NCBI GenBank assembly: GCA_017557435.1
Contig: JAFYYR010000024.1
Location: 1 to 64,000, forward strand
DNA: 64,000 nucleotides
Source: Pseudobutyrivibrio sp.
GTDB taxonomy: Bacteria; Bacillota; Clostridia; Lachnospirales; Lachnospiraceae
Direction of reading: 5' to 3'
Shown: in pieces, positions 1-11,168 of the stretch
Numbering within the stretch: position 1 is the first letter of the stretch
How the letters are laid out: each line of letters starts with the position of its first letter
Translations under genes and position numbers: made by a program
The notes under the pieces: generated by a model
The model's database searches: none
Seen by the model: the letters and a program-made list of their open reading frames with translations, nothing else
Told to the model about the DNA's origin: nothing

Positions 1-2476
1 CGTATGAAGTCTCAGCACAACCTGCACATGATCCTGAGAACTCAAGGAGTGGCTGAGTGAACTGTGAGCCCTTAACTGTAAGGTCAGAACCTGCTGCTTC
101 CTTACGTCCAACATTAGCTACTAAGTAGTTGAATACTGGCTGCTCGTCTGCTTCTTCTGCCTGTGGAACCATTGTAATAGCACCAACTGGACAAACTGTT
201 GTACACTCGCCGCATCCCATACAATCAAGTGGAGATACTGACATTGTGTACTTGTACTCAGAAGCCTTTGGCTTTGTATCAGCAAGCTTGATGTTTGCTG
301 GAGCTGCCTTAACCTCGTCCTCTGAAAGCATGAATGGACGGATTGTAGCATGTGAACATACAAATGCACACTGGTTACACTGAATACACTTTGTCTCATC
401 CCATGTAGGAACTGTTACGGCTGTACCACGCTTCTCGTAAGCAGCTGCACCAAGCTCGAACTGTCCGTTAGGATTCTCAACGAATGCTGAAACTGGAAGT
501 GAATCACCATCCATCTTAGAGATTGGCTCAAGAAGATTCTTAACCATCTTAACAAGCTCTGGACGACCCTCAAGTGCTGGCTTAGCAGGATCTGCTGCTG
601 GGTTCTTCCATGAATCTGGAACATTTACCTTATGTACAGCATCTACACCAGCGTCGATAGCGTTGTAGTTCATCTGAACAACATCGTCACCCTTCTTGCC
701 GTATGACTTCTTAGCTGCCTGCTTCATGTAATCTACTGCCTGATCGATAGGCATTACATCAGCGAGCTTGAAGAATGCTGACTGAAGGATTGTATTTGTA
801 CGCTTACCCATACCAATCTCGATAGCCTTATCGATAGCATTGATTGTGTAAAGCTGGATATTGTTATCAGCGATGTATTTCTTAGCCTCTGCGTTAAGGT
901 GCTGCTCAAGCTCCTCATCTGACCACTGGCAGTTAATCATGAATACTCCGCCTGGCTTAACGTCCTGTACCATCTTCATACCCTGTGTAACGTAAGCTGG
1001 GTTATGGCAAGCAACGAAGTCAGCCTGATTAATATAGTAAGGAGACTTGATTGGGTTGTCACCGAATCTCAAGTGAGAAATTGTAACACCACCAGTCTTC
1101 TTAGAGTCATACTGGAAGTATGCCTGGATATACTTGTCTGTGTGGTCACCGATGATCTTTGTAGAGTTCTTGTTAGCACCTACAGTACCATCTCCACCAA
1201 GGCCCCAGAACTTGCACTCCTTAGTACCAGGAGCTGATGTAATAGGAGCTGGCTTAACCTCTGGAAGTGAAAGGTTAGTAACATCATCAACAATACCGAT
1301 TGTAAATCTGCGCTTTGGCTCAGACTTCTCAAGTTCCTTATATACAGCAAATACTGATGAAGGAGGAGTATCCTTAGAACCAAGACCATATCTACCACCG
1401 CAGATTGTAATGTCGTTAAGACCTGCTTCACGAAGTGTTGTAGCAACATCAAGGTAAAGAGGATCTGCAAGAGCACCTGGCTCCTTTGTTCTGTCTAAGA
1501 TAGCGATCTTCTTTGCTGTCTTTGGAAGTGCAGCAAGGAATGCCTCTGATGACCAAGGTCTGTAAAGACGAACCTTAAGTACACCAACCTTCTCGCCGTG
1601 TGCGTTGAGGTAATCAATAACCTCCTCTGCTACGTCGTTGATAGAACCCATAGCTACGATGATTCTATCTGCATCAGCAGCACCATAGTAGTTGAAAAGC
1701 TTGTAATCTGTACCAAGCTTTGCATTTACCTTGTCCATGTACTTCTGAACAACTGCTGGGAAATTATCATAAGCTGTGTTGCAAGCTTCTCTATGCTGGA
1801 AGAAAACGTCTCCGTTCTCATGTGAACCACGCATTGTTGGGTGCTCTGGATTAAGAGCCTTAGCTCTGAACTCAGCGATAGCATCCATGTTAACCATCTC
1901 TTTGAGATCTGCATAATCCCACTTTTCAATTTTCTGAATCTCGTGTGATGTACGGAATCCGTCAAAGAAATTAAGCACAGGAACCTTACCCTCGATAGCT
2001 GCAAGGTGAGCTACTGGAGAAAGATCCATTACTTCCTGTGGATTTGTCTCAGCCATCATTGCGAAACCTGTCTGACGACAAGCATATACATCGGAATGAT
2101 CACCGAAGATGTTAAGTGACTGTGTAGCAACTGTACGAGCTGATACATCGAATACACAAGGGAGCTGCTCTGCAGCAATCTTGTACATATTAGGGATCAT
2201 AAGAAGAAGACCCTGTGAAGCTGTAAATGTAGTAGTAAGTGCACCTGCACCAAGTGAACCGTGAACGGCACCTGCTGCACCTGCCTCAGACTCCATTTCA
2301 ACTACCTTAACCTGGTTTCCGAAAATATTCTCAAGGCCTGCTGCTGACCACTGGTCAACGAAATCGGCCATTGGGCTGGATGGTGTAATAGGATAAATAG
2401 CAGCAACATCAGTAAACGCATAAGCTACGTGTGCTGCAGCCTGGTTACCATCCATAGACTGTTTTGCTCTTGGCAT
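1..2476 (-). CDS. nifJ: Pyruvate:ferredoxin (flavodoxin) oxidoreductase, 3' end cut by window edge
   Basis: Oxidative decarboxylation of pyruvate to acetyl-CoA with reduction of ferredoxin, the central step of clostridial fermentation. The reading frame starts at the ATG at 2476 behind a GGAGG site at 2486-2490 and stays open to the window edge, giving 825 of roughly 1180 residues expected. Visible are the N-terminal pyrimidine-binding domain (AAIYPITPSSPMA), the transketolase-C-like and gamma domains, then two ferredoxin clusters (CIQCNQCAFVC and CMGCGECTTVCPV) and the first residues of the C-terminal TPP domain (CAGCAETSY). It is a single-chain PFOR. It diverges from guaB across a 415-bp spacer. 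The cytosolic enzyme would feed acetyl-CoA to Pta (53565-54548). Identification is secure; only the C-terminal third is missing. Confidence 0.97.
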   Translation of the reverse strand, partial: MPRAKQSMDGNQAAAHVAYAFTDVAAIYPITPSSPMADFVDQWSAAGLENIFGNQVKVVEMESEAGAAGAVHGSLGAGALTTTFTASQGLLLMIPNMYKIAAEQLPCVFDVSARTVATQSLNIFGDHSDVYACRQTGFAMMAETNPQEVMDLSPVAHLAAIEGKVPVLNFFDGFRTSHEIQKIEKWDYADLKEMVNMDAIAEFRAKALNPEHPTMRGSHENGDVFFQHREACNTAYDNFPAVVQKYMDKVNAKLGTDYKLFNYYGAADADRIIVAMGSINDVAEEVIDYLNAHGEKVGVLKVRLYRPWSSEAFLAALPKTAKKIAILDRTKEPGALADPLYLDVATTLREAGLNDITICGGRYGLGSKDTPPSSVFAVYKELEKSEPKRRFTIGIVDDVTNLSLPEVKPAPITSAPGTKECKFWGLGGDGTVGANKNSTKIIGDHTDKYIQAYFQYDSKKTGGVTISHLRFGDNPIKSPYYINQADFVACHNPAYVTQGMKMVQDVKPGGVFMINCQWSDEELEQHLNAEAKKYIADNNIQLYTINAIDKAIEIGMGKRTNTILQSAFFKLADVMPIDQAVDYMKQAAKKSYGKKGDDVVQMNYNAIDAGVDAVHKVNVPDSWKNPAADPAKPALEGRPELVKMVKNLLEPISKMDGDSLPVSAFVENPNGQFELGAAAYEKRGTAVTVPTWDETKCIQCNQCAFVCSHATIRPFMLSEDEVKAAPANIKLADTKPKASEYKYTMSVSPLDCMGCGECTTVCPVGAITMVPQAEEADEQPVFNYLVANVGRKEAAGSDLTVKGSQFTQPLLEFSGSCAGCAETSY

Positions 2477-4349
<1,873 letters not shown>

Positions 4350-4385
4350 ATCGTTACCGTATAGAAGTTTCACAGTATAAATAAT

Positions 4386-4481
4386 GCCTCCAGTAGCTAT
4401 CAAGCTCTTAGTGTTGTGTAGCTTGACATGTAGTCAAGCGGAACAATATCTAAGGCTTGAGAGTGTAACTGGAGGCTTTTT
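4386..4481 (+). terminator. guaB terminator with a large structured loop
   Basis: A 9-bp stem, GCCTCCAGT (4386-4394) with ACTGGAGGC (4468-4476), is followed by TTTTT (4477-4481). It is an intrinsic terminator for guaB, except that the loop is 73 nt long and is itself folded. The innermost GT/AC of the stem also forms the ends of the repeated element described separately. Confidence 0.75.
4393..4469 (+). ncRNA. Repeated 77-nt structured element, copy A
   Basis: This 77-nt block is matched by an equally long block at 12285-12361 with about 12 differences. Numbering from its GT, the predicted helices are TCAAGC (8-13) with GCTTGA (63-68), CTTAG (15-19) with CTAAG (58-62), and an inner hairpin GCTTGAC (29-35) with GTCAAGC (41-47) closing ATGTA. 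In copy B the 18/59 pair changes from A-T to G-C and the 33/43 pair from G-C to A-T. The ends (GTAGCTA and GAGTGTAAC) and the ATGTA loop are invariant. The family is unknown to me. It may be a structured RNA module or a small mobile hairpin, and the plus-strand orientation is chosen because of the T-tract. Confidence 0.6.
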
Positions 4482-4492
4482 ATATGCAAGTT

Positions 4493-4524
4493 AAAAAAAT
4501 GCCAAGCTGCTAAAGCAGCTTGGC
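4493..4524 (-). terminator. Terminator of the chemoreceptor gene
   Basis: Perfect 10-bp stem, GCCAAGCTGC (4501-4510) with GCAGCTTGGC (4515-4524), and loop TAAA. On the minus strand it is followed by T7 (4499-4493), just after the stop of the chemoreceptor gene. Confidence 0.9.
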
Positions 4525-4538
4525 ACTTTATTTATTCT

Positions 4539-6332
4539 TTATTCTTCTACAACTTCTTCTACTTCTTCTACATCTTCTGCAGTGCTAGAGAAACGTGATA
4601 CTTCATCCTGAAGTCGCTGAGAGATTTCACGGTTACTCTCTGAGTCATCATGAATTGTTGTGATTGACTCAAGGATTCCTGTTGTGCTTTCTGTAGCTTC
4701 AGAAACACCCTGTGTACAATCATTAATAACTCTTGAGATATGATCAATCTCTGATGTCATCTCACTGATTGTAGAATTGAGAACTACTGTATTGTCATTT
4801 ACGCTATCAAGTACTGCGTTGATATCTTCAGCATCCTGATAGTACTGCTTAGCAACACCTTCGAAATCGTCGTAATCTGAAAGTACTGTCTCGCTTACGT
4901 AAGAAAGCATCTCATTAGAGTTATCTGCAAGAGCCTCAACGGCTGAAATAACCTGATTACTGATTTCCTGAATTGAGTTAGCTGTCTCTTTACTGTGCTC
5001 AGCAAGCTGTCTGATTTCATCAGCAACTACTGCGAATCCCTTACCTGCTTCACCAGCTCTAGCTGCCTCAATTGAAGCATTAAGAGCAAGAAGATTTGTC
5101 TGAGCTGCAATCGAAAGGATATCTTCTGTAAGAGTCTGAATCTGCTCAACATTCTTACTTTCTGCAATAGAATTCTCAAGTGTATCTTTGATAGATGAAA
5201 CCATCTCATTTGTGGAAGCTTTCATCTTCTCTGTCTTCTCACGGATAACAGTAGCATGTTCCTTGATATCAGCTACTCTGTTAGTTCCTTCTGATACCTG
5301 GTTAGAAACCTGTCCTACTGCATTGTTAACATCTCCAGCCTCTTCGTTAAGTGAAAGGAGTGTATTGTTGGCTGTCTCCATGCTAGCTGTAAGCTCTTCC
5401 ATTACTGCTGATACATTGCTAACATCATCCTTAGAAGAATTAACTATTCCAACTGTGTTTTCTACTGAAGTATAGATATTTCCAGACTCGTCTTTGATTG
5501 TAAAAATAATCTTTTCCAATGTCTCTAAGAAGTTGTTAATACCACTAACTAATACGCCAACTTCATCCTTAGAACGATTCTTAAGTCTGTGAGCCAAGTT
5601 TGCATTGCCGGCATTCATCTCGCTAATCATCTTATCAAGTTCCTTTGCTGAACTTACAAGAGGATTAACCGCTCTGATTACCATGATAATAGTTCCAACT
5701 GATGCAATGACTAATAGTACAATACCAATAATAATAGATTTTTGAACTTCTTTTTCAGCCTTAGCAAGCTTTGCATCGTTTTGCTGTACTAATTGCTCCA
5801 GCTTTTCAGTCATAAGACCTACATTTTCCTCATAAACTGTTACCATCTCATGAGAACCAGCAAAGTATCTGGTACTTGCGCCTGCAAAATCATTATTATA
5901 GTAGAGCTTCTCTATTTCCTTATATTCTGAGACAAAGCCTAAGGCAGCATTGCTCATTACCTCATATTCTTCTGTGAATTCCTTGTCATTGATTGTAGCC
6001 ACATGGGTCTTCAAATCCGCTATAGCTTCCTCAACAGCACCGTACTCATTTGCGCCAAGACCAATAATTTGGTCTCTAACTTCAGTGTTATCCCAATTGC
6101 CACCATACATATAATTCATAGTCTGAAGAACAAAGAAACGCTTAACTAAGTTCTGCACATTAGTGTTTGCGTTACCAAAGTCCTGCTCAACTAACAAATA
6201 TGTGTCTGACATAGTATTTGCAGATTTAACTGCTGTTCTAAAATTCACTGCAATAATAGATACACCAATGACCATAACTAGATCAATGATAAATATACCT
6301 AACAGCATCTTGGTTTTCATACTTGTCTTCAT
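4539..6332 (-). CDS. Methyl-accepting chemotaxis protein, 4-helix-bundle sensor
   Basis: Transmembrane chemoreceptor that would control CheA/CheW. Counted from my start, TM1 lies near residues 9-31, a periplasm-side helical sensor of the 4HB_MCP type spans about 32-195, and TM2 is near 200-222 ([15 protein letters not shown]). A HAMP-like linker and a long coiled-coil signalling domain follow, with the conserved hairpin tip [20 protein letters not shown] and [14 protein letters not shown]. The C-terminus is acidic (EVEEVVEE) with no obvious CheR-docking pentapeptide. I start at the ATG at 6332 because an upstream GTG abuts the AAGGAG site. The ligand cannot be inferred. It is monocistronic, with terminators on both sides. 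Confidence 0.93.
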   Translation of the reverse strand: MKTSMKTKMLLGIFIIDLVMVIGVSIIAVNFRTAVKSANTMSDTYLLVEQDFGNANTNVQNLVKRFFVLQTMNYMYGGNWDNTEVRDQIIGLGANEYGAVEEAIADLKTHVATINDKEFTEEYEVMSNAALGFVSEYKEIEKLYYNNDFAGASTRYFAGSHEMVTVYEENVGLMTEKLEQLVQQNDAKLAKAEKEVQKSIIIGIVLLVIASVGTIIMVIRAVNPLVSSAKELDKMISEMNAGNANLAHRLKNRSKDEVGVLVSGINNFLETLEKIIFTIKDESGNIYTSVENTVGIVNSSKDDVSNVSAVMEELTASMETANNTLLSLNEEAGDVNNAVGQVSNQVSEGTNRVADIKEHATVIREKTEKMKASTNEMVSSIKDTLENSIAESKNVEQIQTLTEDILSIAAQTNLLALNASIEAARAGEAGKGFAVVADEIRQLAEHSKETANSIQEISNQVISAVEALADNSNEMLSYVSETVLSDYDDFEGVAKQYYQDAEDINAVLDSVNDNTVVLNSTISEMTSEIDHISRVINDCTQGVSEATESTTGILESITTIHDDSESNREISQRLQDEVSRFSSTAEDVEEVEEVVEE

Positions 6333-6364
6333 AATTATTAACACTCCTTCAAAACACAGCCCAC

Positions 6365-6417
6365 AAAAAATCCCCGCAGGGGAAATTACTAAAGTAATTT
6401 TACCACGCGAGGATTTT
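6365..6417 (-). terminator. Esterase terminator with an inner hairpin
   Basis: On the minus strand AAAATCCTCGC (6417-6407) pairs with GCGGGGATTTT (6377-6367) with one G-U pair, and T-rich sequence follows. The loop carries a second hairpin, AAATTAC ttta GTAATTT. It lies between the esterase stop and the chemoreceptor start. Confidence 0.75.
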
Positions 6418-6485
6418 CAAGTTATGAGCAAAATATAAAATTTTTATGAACATTCTGTAGAATATTACTCAGGAAAAAGCACCTC

Positions 6486-7475
6486 TTATCCCCAGTATTC
6501 TACAGCTCGCTCAAGCCATCCTTGAGCCTTTGTACGCTTTCCAAGTCCTATACCGTGAGGTACGCCGAAATATTTCTCATATTTATGTTCTACGCCAGCT
6601 TTTGTAAGTGCCTCGTCAAATACATCTGCGTGTCTGCTGGCTGGAACCAAAACATCCCAGCTACCTGAAAACATAAATGTCTTTGGATAGTCATCCTCAA
6701 TGTACTTTTGCACATCAAGCATCTGTCTGCCCTTTTTAATATGTCTAAGACCAAACATGTGATAACTACCACGGTTTGAAAGCCATACACCTAATAGTCC
6801 AATCCAAATATTCCAATATGGATGACTAAGCCAGTCATTAACACAAGTCCATGGATATCCAAGAACTAGAATGCCTGGGCGTGGAACCTGGTAATCCAAG
6901 TATCCAAACTTATGACTAGAAAATATACCAGCCACATTGCCACCAGCCGAAAAACCAATCAGGCCATAATCTTCCATAACTACGTCGAATTTGTCTGTAT
7001 TGTCCTGAATAAATCTAAGGGCAATTCCAAGATCCTCCATTGGTCCAAATGGAGCACAATCTCTTCCCGCTCTATACTCAAGAACAAATGCATTAACTCC
7101 CATTTTGTTAAGCTCAGCAGCCACAGGATATCCCTCATGACGGGCGCAAACCCTAGCATATCCTCCACCTGGAAGAACTATAACAAATCGCTTATCTCTA
7201 GGCTTGTCAGCAGGGAAAAACACAATTCTCACATCTCTCTTATGCTTCTCCTTAGCCATCTCCTCCATAGAGTAAACTGGCATCTGAACAAAACGGCCTT
7301 CCTTTCGAAGACTACGCATTCTTTCCTTGCCACCTTTTACATCTGAGCCCACATGCGCACACCAATACATTCTGGCTATAGAATAGACCGTAAACATAAA
7401 AGTCAGAATTAAATAAACTAGTAAAATTGTTCTAAGCGCCTGGGTAAATCCCTCAGCAAACAAATAAAAATGCAT
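6486..7475 (-). CDS. Alpha/beta hydrolase, esterase of the BD-FAE / Aes type
   Basis: A 329-residue hydrolase with an N-terminal hydrophobic helix (about residues 10-33, TILLVYLILTFMFTVYSIA), so it is probably membrane-anchored. The catalytic fold shows the oxyanion segment VLPGGGYA near residue 120, the nucleophile elbow GFSAGGN near 195, an acid in SWDVLVP near 273 and a His in VPHGIG near 307. Substrate is unknown; acylated carbohydrates or short-chain esters are plausible for a plant-fibre fermenter but that is inference. GGAGG precedes the ATG. It lies 108 bp after the Fe-S/FAD oxidoreductase with a compound hairpin between them, and has its own terminator. Confidence 0.85.
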   Translation of the reverse strand: MHFYLFAEGFTQALRTILLVYLILTFMFTVYSIARMYWCAHVGSDVKGGKERMRSLRKEGRFVQMPVYSMEEMAKEKHKRDVRIVFFPADKPRDKRFVIVLPGGGYARVCARHEGYPVAAELNKMGVNAFVLEYRAGRDCAPFGPMEDLGIALRFIQDNTDKFDVVMEDYGLIGFSAGGNVAGIFSSHKFGYLDYQVPRPGILVLGYPWTCVNDWLSHPYWNIWIGLLGVWLSNRGSYHMFGLRHIKKGRQMLDVQKYIEDDYPKTFMFSGSWDVLVPASRHADVFDEALTKAGVEHKYEKYFGVPHGIGLGKRTKAQGWLERAVEYWG

Positions 7476-7494
7476 AACTCGCCTCCAGATAATT

Positions 7495-7538
7495 AATGCC
7501 TGCCGGGTTATGCGTTACGCACTGACCCAGCAGGCATT
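7495..7538 (-). other. Compound hairpin upstream of the esterase ribosome site
   Basis: AATGCCTGC (7495-7503) pairs with GCAGGCATT (7530-7538), then GGGT with ACCC, and the apex TGCGTTACGCA can pair again. There is no clear T-tract on either strand, and it sits about 7 nt before the esterase GGAGG. It may be a weak terminator of the upstream gene, an mRNA-stability hairpin or a translational control element. Confidence 0.55.
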
Positions 7539-7583
7539 ATTGTACCACATTCTTATAGGAAGATGCAGTATTTATATCATGTT

Positions 7584-10370
7584 TTATTTCTTATGTTTGA
7601 AGGCCACCTTAACCCTCTGCTTAAGTCCATAAGGAAGAACGTATTTGAGTTTGTCCTCAGATGGAGTCATCTTAGAACACTCAGGATGCTTACGGTAAAG
7701 CTTGATAGCGTCGAATTCGCACTTGGTTGTACATACACCACAACCGATACACTTATTCTCATCTACCACTGAAGCACCGCACTTCAAGCATCTAGCTGTC
7801 TCTATCTTAATCTGCTCTTCTGTAAACTCTACTGTCTTATCTCTGAATGAAAGCTCTCCATCAACTGTAGTCTTTGATACGCCTGGAATCTGACGTGGGC
7901 TATGATCATAATCGTCAATGCGAAGATCATCCTTATCAAGCTCAATGAAATCTCGACGATTACGTCCGATTGTAAGTGAGCTGTTTGGCTGAACAAATCT
8001 GTGGATAGAAATAGCACCCTCACGTCCAGCTGCAATTGCATCAATTGCAAACTTAGGACCTGTGTACATATCACCACCAACAAAGATGTCTGGCTCGTCA
8101 GTCTGGTATGTAAGAGCATCTGCCTTAGGTCCTCTGTCGATAACAACCTTTGAACCCTTGAAGAGATCTCCGTATACACTGCGCTGTCCTACTGAGAAAA
8201 TAACATGCTTACACTCAACAGTGATTGTGTCATTCTCATCATACTCAGGAGCAAAACGTCCTGTCTCATCCTTGACACGAGTACACTTCTTAAGAACGAT
8301 ACCCTTAACAGCGCCTGCCTCGTCCACAAGAACTTCCTTAGGACCCCAGCCACAGTTAAGCTCTACGCCCTCTGCCTCTACAATCTCGATCTCTTCTGGA
8401 GAAGCTGGCATAATGTCTCTTGTCTCAAGACAGAACATAGAAACCTTCTGATTGCCAACACGTCTTGCAGAACGTGCAACGTCGATAGCTACGTTACCAC
8501 CACCGATAACAACTAAATCACCCTTGATATCATAAGCCTCATTTTCAGAAACCTCATGAAGGAAATCAACAGCTGTAGCTGTGCCAATAGCATCATCGCC
8601 TGGAACTCCTGGCTTGTTACCGCCCTGGCAACCAATTGCTACGTAAAATGCCTTGTAGCCCTGTGAACGTAATTCATCAAGTGAAATATCCTTGCCTACT
8701 TCTACGCCACACTTAATATCTACACCAAGTTCCTTGATGATATCGATTTCAGCATCGATAACATTGTTCTCAAGTACAAATGAAGGAATACCATATCTAA
8801 GCATACCACCTGGGTACTTGCTCTTTTCAAAGATTGTTGGCTTGTAGCCCTTAAGTGCAAGGTAATATGCGCAAGAAAGTCCTGCAGGACCTGCACCGAT
8901 AATAGCAACCTTTTCTGTAAACTCACCCTTAAGTGAAGGAACAATTTTCTTTGGAACATATCTTGTCTCAGCCTTGAGATCCATCTCTGCAAGGAATCTC
9001 TTAACCTCGTCAATTGCGATAGCCTCATCTACTGTACCACGAGTACATGCTGCCTCACATCGTCTGTTACATACACGTCCGCAAATAGCTGGAAGTGGAT
9101 TATCCTGCTTAATAAGAGCAAGAGCTTCCTTATAGCGGCCCTGAGCTGCCATACGTAGATAACCCTGAATAGCAATATGTGCAGGACAAGCTGTCTTACA
9201 TGGAGCTGTACCTGTGTCGTAGCAGTTGATTCTGTTAGTATCACGATAATCATCATTCCACTCATCAGTAGACCACTTCTTCTCTGTAGGAAGAACCTGC
9301 TTAGGATATGTAACTTCGCTTCCATCTGCCTTGCAAAGCTTCTGGCCAAGCTTTACAGCACCAGCTGGACAATTCTCAACACACTTACCACAGGCAACAC
9401 AATCCTCAGCTGTAACATGTGCCACATAAGCAGAGCGTGACATGTTAGGAGTATTGAAAAGCTGTGATGTACGAAGTGCGTAACATACATTTACATTACA
9501 GTTACAGATGGCAAATATTTTATTCTCGCCATCAATATTAGTTATCTGGTGTACAAAGCCATTGTCCTCAGCCTGCTTGAATATATCAAGAGCCTCTTCC
9601 TTAGTGATATAAACGCCGCCCTTGTTGGTCTCAACAACATAGTCAGCCATATCACCCATAGCGATACACCAGCCCTCAGGATCGTCTGCACAGCCTTCCT
9701 CGTATGTCTTTCTAGAAAGACGACATGAACAAGGTGACTTAGCATACTTACCTTCGTATTTATCAAGCCAGTGAGAAATCTTCTCAACGCCAATAGCTTC
9801 CTGCTCCATAGAAATAGCTTTCTCAACAGGAATAACATGCATACCAATACCAGCGCCTCCTGGTGGTACCATGTGTGTAAGTCCCTCAAGTGGAAGGCGG
9901 CTCATGCGCTCAAACAAGCGTCCCATCTCTGGGTGCTCAGCAAGGAAATCCTTGTTCATGTTTGAGAACTCAGCAGAACCTGGAACAAACATAGGAAGAA
10001 CCCACTGTTTTTCGTGGGCATCATTCTCATAATTCCACTCAATAAGTCCATTGTAGCTTGCCAGTTCAAGTCTCTCATTAAGAGTCTTCTCATCAAGACC
10101 TGTAATCTGAAGCAGTTCCTTAAAAGTCTTTGGCTTTCTGATTCCGCCAAATGAAAGTGCTAAATCTGCAATCTCCTTAGTAGGGGCAAGAACTGAAACT
10201 GCCCAATACTCAGGATCATACTTTGTAATCTTCTGCAGTCCAAGCTTGATTTTTGCTCGGTCTGTGATTACCTTACCAAGCTTAAGAATCTCAGGACGAA
10301 CATCCTCGTCCTTTAGGTCATTCACCCAATCAGGGTAATAATCACCCAAATGATCTGGTCCAATTCCCAT
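7584..10370 (-). CDS. Composite Fe-S / FAD-dependent NAD(P) oxidoreductase (GltD-like core)
   Basis: A 928-residue cytosolic redox protein. The N-terminal ~200 residues look helical, with a winged-helix-like part. A Cys-rich segment follows (CSCR at 213-216, C227, C235, CNCNVNVC at 289-296), then a ferredoxin motif CVACGKCVENCP (324-335). Next comes a glutamate-synthase small-subunit-like module: Cys pairs at about 383-442, the FAD fold IGAGPAGLSC (491-500), an NAD(P) fold VIGGGNVAID near 621-630 and GGDMYTGP. The C-terminal ferredoxin has CLKCG and CIGCGVCTTKC. The architecture suggests electron transfer between NAD(P)H and ferredoxin or another carrier; the true substrate is unknown. GGAGG precedes the ATG, and hypB lies 52 bp upstream, probably co-transcribed. 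Confidence 0.85.
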   Translation of the reverse strand: MGIGPDHLGDYYPDWVNDLKDEDVRPEILKLGKVITDRAKIKLGLQKITKYDPEYWAVSVLAPTKEIADLALSFGGIRKPKTFKELLQITGLDEKTLNERLELASYNGLIEWNYENDAHEKQWVLPMFVPGSAEFSNMNKDFLAEHPEMGRLFERMSRLPLEGLTHMVPPGGAGIGMHVIPVEKAISMEQEAIGVEKISHWLDKYEGKYAKSPCSCRLSRKTYEEGCADDPEGWCIAMGDMADYVVETNKGGVYITKEEALDIFKQAEDNGFVHQITNIDGENKIFAICNCNVNVCYALRTSQLFNTPNMSRSAYVAHVTAEDCVACGKCVENCPAGAVKLGQKLCKADGSEVTYPKQVLPTEKKWSTDEWNDDYRDTNRINCYDTGTAPCKTACPAHIAIQGYLRMAAQGRYKEALALIKQDNPLPAICGRVCNRRCEAACTRGTVDEAIAIDEVKRFLAEMDLKAETRYVPKKIVPSLKGEFTEKVAIIGAGPAGLSCAYYLALKGYKPTIFEKSKYPGGMLRYGIPSFVLENNVIDAEIDIIKELGVDIKCGVEVGKDISLDELRSQGYKAFYVAIGCQGGNKPGVPGDDAIGTATAVDFLHEVSENEAYDIKGDLVVIGGGNVAIDVARSARRVGNQKVSMFCLETRDIMPASPEEIEIVEAEGVELNCGWGPKEVLVDEAGAVKGIVLKKCTRVKDETGRFAPEYDENDTITVECKHVIFSVGQRSVYGDLFKGSKVVIDRGPKADALTYQTDEPDIFVGGDMYTGPKFAIDAIAAGREGAISIHRFVQPNSSLTIGRNRRDFIELDKDDLRIDDYDHSPRQIPGVSKTTVDGELSFRDKTVEFTEEQIKIETARCLKCGASVVDENKCIGCGVCTTKCEFDAIKLYRKHPECSKMTPSEDKLKYVLPYGLKQRVKVAFKHKK

Positions 10371-10422
10371 TAGTTATTTCCTCCTTTAACCGCTCATTAA
10401 TTTTATACTCCCTCAAAAAGAC

Positions 10423-11094
10423 CTACTCGCAGTAGCTTGATACCTGGCCCCTCAACCAGTCAATCCACTCCTCAAATCCTTCGCCAGTTTTGGCAGAGAT
10501 GAAAATCACCTTTGCCTTAGGATTTAATTCATGAATACGCTTTACTACTCTGTCTTTTGAGAAATCTGTAAACACCTCTAAGGTGTCACATTTGTTGACA
10601 AGTATCACATCACATACTGAAAACATCAGTGGATACTTATATGGCTTGTCGTCGCCCTCTGGAACTGAAAGAATCATAACATTAGCGGTTGATCCTGTAT
10701 CAAATTCCGCCGGACAGACCAAATTGCCAACATTTTCCAGGAAGACAAGGTCCAAATCCTCGGTGCCGAGCTCACGCAGACCCTGACGGGTCATATCCGC
10801 ATCGAGGTGACACATGCCACCTGTATGTATCTGAATTGCACGGGCTCCTGCTTCTGAAACAGTAGCCGCATCCACATCAGAATCAATATCAGCCTCCATT
10901 ACGCCTATTCTCATCTCGTCCTTAAGACCATTGATAGTACGGCATAATGTGGTAGTCTTTCCTGAGCCTGGAGAAGACATCAGATTAATAAGATATGTCT
11001 TGTCCTTTTTAATCTCCTGTCTAAGTCGCTCAGCGTCAGCATCATTATCCTCAAAGATACTCTGTTTAACTTCTATTATTTTGTAGTCCAACAT
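10423..11094 (-). CDS. hypB: Hydrogenase nickel-incorporation GTPase HypB
   Basis: SIMIBI-class GTPase that, with HypA, delivers nickel to [NiFe]-hydrogenase. The 223 residues show Walker A SSPGSGKTTT near residue 42, EADIDSDVDAATV, the metal-site segment GGMCHLDAD with Cys and His, and the guanine-specificity motif NKCD. No N-terminal His-rich nickel store is present. UreG is the main alternative; the GGMCHLDA segment favours HypB. No hydrogenase subunits or hypA/C/D/E/F occur in the window, so it stands alone with the downstream Fe-S/FAD oxidoreductase. A TTGACA promoter and two similar 22-23-bp boxes lie upstream. Confidence 0.9.
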   Translation of the reverse strand: MLDYKIIEVKQSIFEDNDADAERLRQEIKKDKTYLINLMSSPGSGKTTTLCRTINGLKDEMRIGVMEADIDSDVDAATVSEAGARAIQIHTGGMCHLDADMTRQGLRELGTEDLDLVFLENVGNLVCPAEFDTGSTANVMILSVPEGDDKPYKYPLMFSVCDVILVNKCDTLEVFTDFSKDRVVKRIHELNPKAKVIFISAKTGEGFEEWIDWLRGQVSSYCE

Positions 11095-11128
11095 AAGCCC
11101 TCCGTAACTATATTTTAATGTGGTTTAT

Positions 11129-11150
11129 TTCACATGTTAGTAAACTCTAA
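11129..11150 (-). promoter_or_regulatory. Candidate operator box 2 of hypB
   Basis: On the minus strand this 22-bp site (TTAGAGT, TTACTA, ACATGTGAA in order) closely resembles the site at 11169-11191, with a 40-bp offset between them. Its position downstream of the promoter would suit repression. The regulator is unknown. Confidence 0.4.
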
Positions 11151-11168
11151 CTCGCCATATTAGTTTCC

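Noticed and set aside
4386..4476. Integron attC site as an explanation for the 77-nt element
   Set aside because: The ends do not match the attC core-site pair (RYYYAAC / GTTRRRY), and no integrase or cassette array is present.
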